A DNA stretch of 5,458 nucleotides from Candidatus Tharpella sp. (GTDB lineage: Bacteria; Desulfobacterota; Anaeroferrophillalia; Anaeroferrophillales; Tharpellaceae). The stretch lies in contig JAGGTT010000200.1 in NCBI GenBank assembly GCA_021163565.1, positions 1 to 5,458 of the forward strand, given 5' to 3'. This document shows positions 4,999 through 5,458 of the stretch, in pieces. Under the pieces are notes generated by a model. The model was given only the letters and a program-made list of their open reading frames with translations, was not told the origin of the DNA and did no database searches. Within the stretch, counting starts at the first letter, position 1, and each line of letters opens with the position of its first letter. A program made the translations under genes and the position numbers.

Positions 4999-5458
4999 AT
5001 GTTTGCAAAACTCGAAGAAGTTGAACAGCGCCTGTTGGATCTCGAAGCGGAGGTAAGCCAACCGGATGCAGCCGCCAACCGGAAGCATTATCAGGAAATA
5101 ACCAAAGAGTTATCTGATCTGCGACCGGTGGTTGAGGCTTTTCGTATCTATCGTGAAGTTGCAGCTGAGATTGAGGATCATCGCGAACTTTTAGCGGATG
5201 ACGATGCCGAACTCAAAGAGCTCGCCAATGAAGAGTTACCCGGGCTGGAAAAACGCCTCAAGGAGCTCGAAAAAAAGATTCACCTGCTCTTACTCCCCAA
5301 AGACCCCAATGATGAAAAAAATGTCATTTTAGAAATCCGGGCCGGTACCGGCGGCGATGAAGCGGCCCTCTTCGCGGCCGATCTTTTCCGCATGTACGCC
5401 CGCTACGCTGAACGTCAGAACTGGAAACTCGAAGAACTCGGCCGTAGCGAAACCGGCG
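4999..5458 (+). CDS. prfA: Peptide chain release factor 1 (RF1), partial (N-terminal 153 codons)
   Basis: RF1 recognises UAA and UAG on the ribosome and triggers peptide release. The window holds the first 153 codons of a protein usually near 355 residues; the codon-reading PxT and catalytic GGQ motifs lie beyond the right edge. Seen here: [12 protein letters not shown] at the N-terminus, a long charged helical region (about 5-95), then [26 protein letters not shown] (101-126), a conserved RF1 block, and [22 protein letters not shown]1 and RF2 share this domain; the short N-terminal helical region and the absence of an RF2-type frameshift site favour RF1. ATG 4999 is 49 bases after thyX, with no recognisable Shine-Dalgarno before it. 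In many bacteria prmC follows and methylates this factor, but that is outside the window. Confidence 0.95.
   Translation, partial: MFAKLEEVEQRLLDLEAEVSQPDAAANRKHYQEITKELSDLRPVVEAFRIYREVAAEIEDHRELLADDDAELKELANEELPGLEKRLKELEKKIHLLLLPKDPNDEKNVILEIRAGTGGDEAALFAADLFRMYARYAERQNWKLEELGRSETG

Overview
The window looks like a chromosomal housekeeping region of an anaerobic deltaproteobacterium (Desulfobacterota or Desulfuromonadia type). This is inferred from the cluster rho, rpmE, (thyX), prfA, from the HD-domain class II CCA/poly(A) polymerase, and from the use of flavin-dependent ThyX. No 16S rRNA or other decisive marker is present, so the assignment is moderate. Every protein-coding gene belongs to a known family. 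The unusual material lies in the long, A+T-rich, structured intergenic regions.

Layout. (1) Bases 1-1211, minus strand: 403 N-terminal residues of a class II tRNA CCA/poly(A) nucleotidyltransferase with an HD domain, running off the left edge. (2) Bases 1212-1445: a divergent intergenic region with a credible minus-strand promoter, a 15-bp palindrome and a weak plus-strand promoter. (3) Bases 1446-2048: rdgB, a non-canonical purine NTP pyrophosphatase. (4) Bases 2049-2508: a 460-base rho leader. It holds a near-consensus sigma-70 promoter, a C-rich G-poor rut-like stretch, a second possible promoter and a compact multi-helix RNA at 2338-2465. That RNA contains a 6-nt strand with two identical competing partners, a switch-like design. 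(5) Bases 2509-3756: rho. (6) Bases 3757-4023: a 141-bp element with imperfect terminal inverted repeats and a strong central hairpin (MITE-like or a structured RNA), followed by a promoter and an A/U hairpin that shows the Shine-Dalgarno sequence in its loop. (7) Bases 4024-4221: rpmE (zinc-type ribosomal protein L31). (8) Bases 4236-4949: thyX, beginning with TTG 14 bases after rpmE. (9) Bases 4999-5458: prfA (release factor 1), cut by the right edge.

The rightward genes cover transcription termination (Rho), ribosome assembly (L31), dTMP synthesis (ThyX) and translation termination (RF1), probably as an rpmE-thyX-prfA operon with rho upstream. RdgB cleans the nucleotide pool, and the leftward gene matures tRNA 3' ends or adds A tails. 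The best candidate for something undescribed is the structured rho leader. The inverted-repeat element behind rho is second. No tRNA, rRNA, CRISPR array, transposase gene or complete prophage feature was seen.
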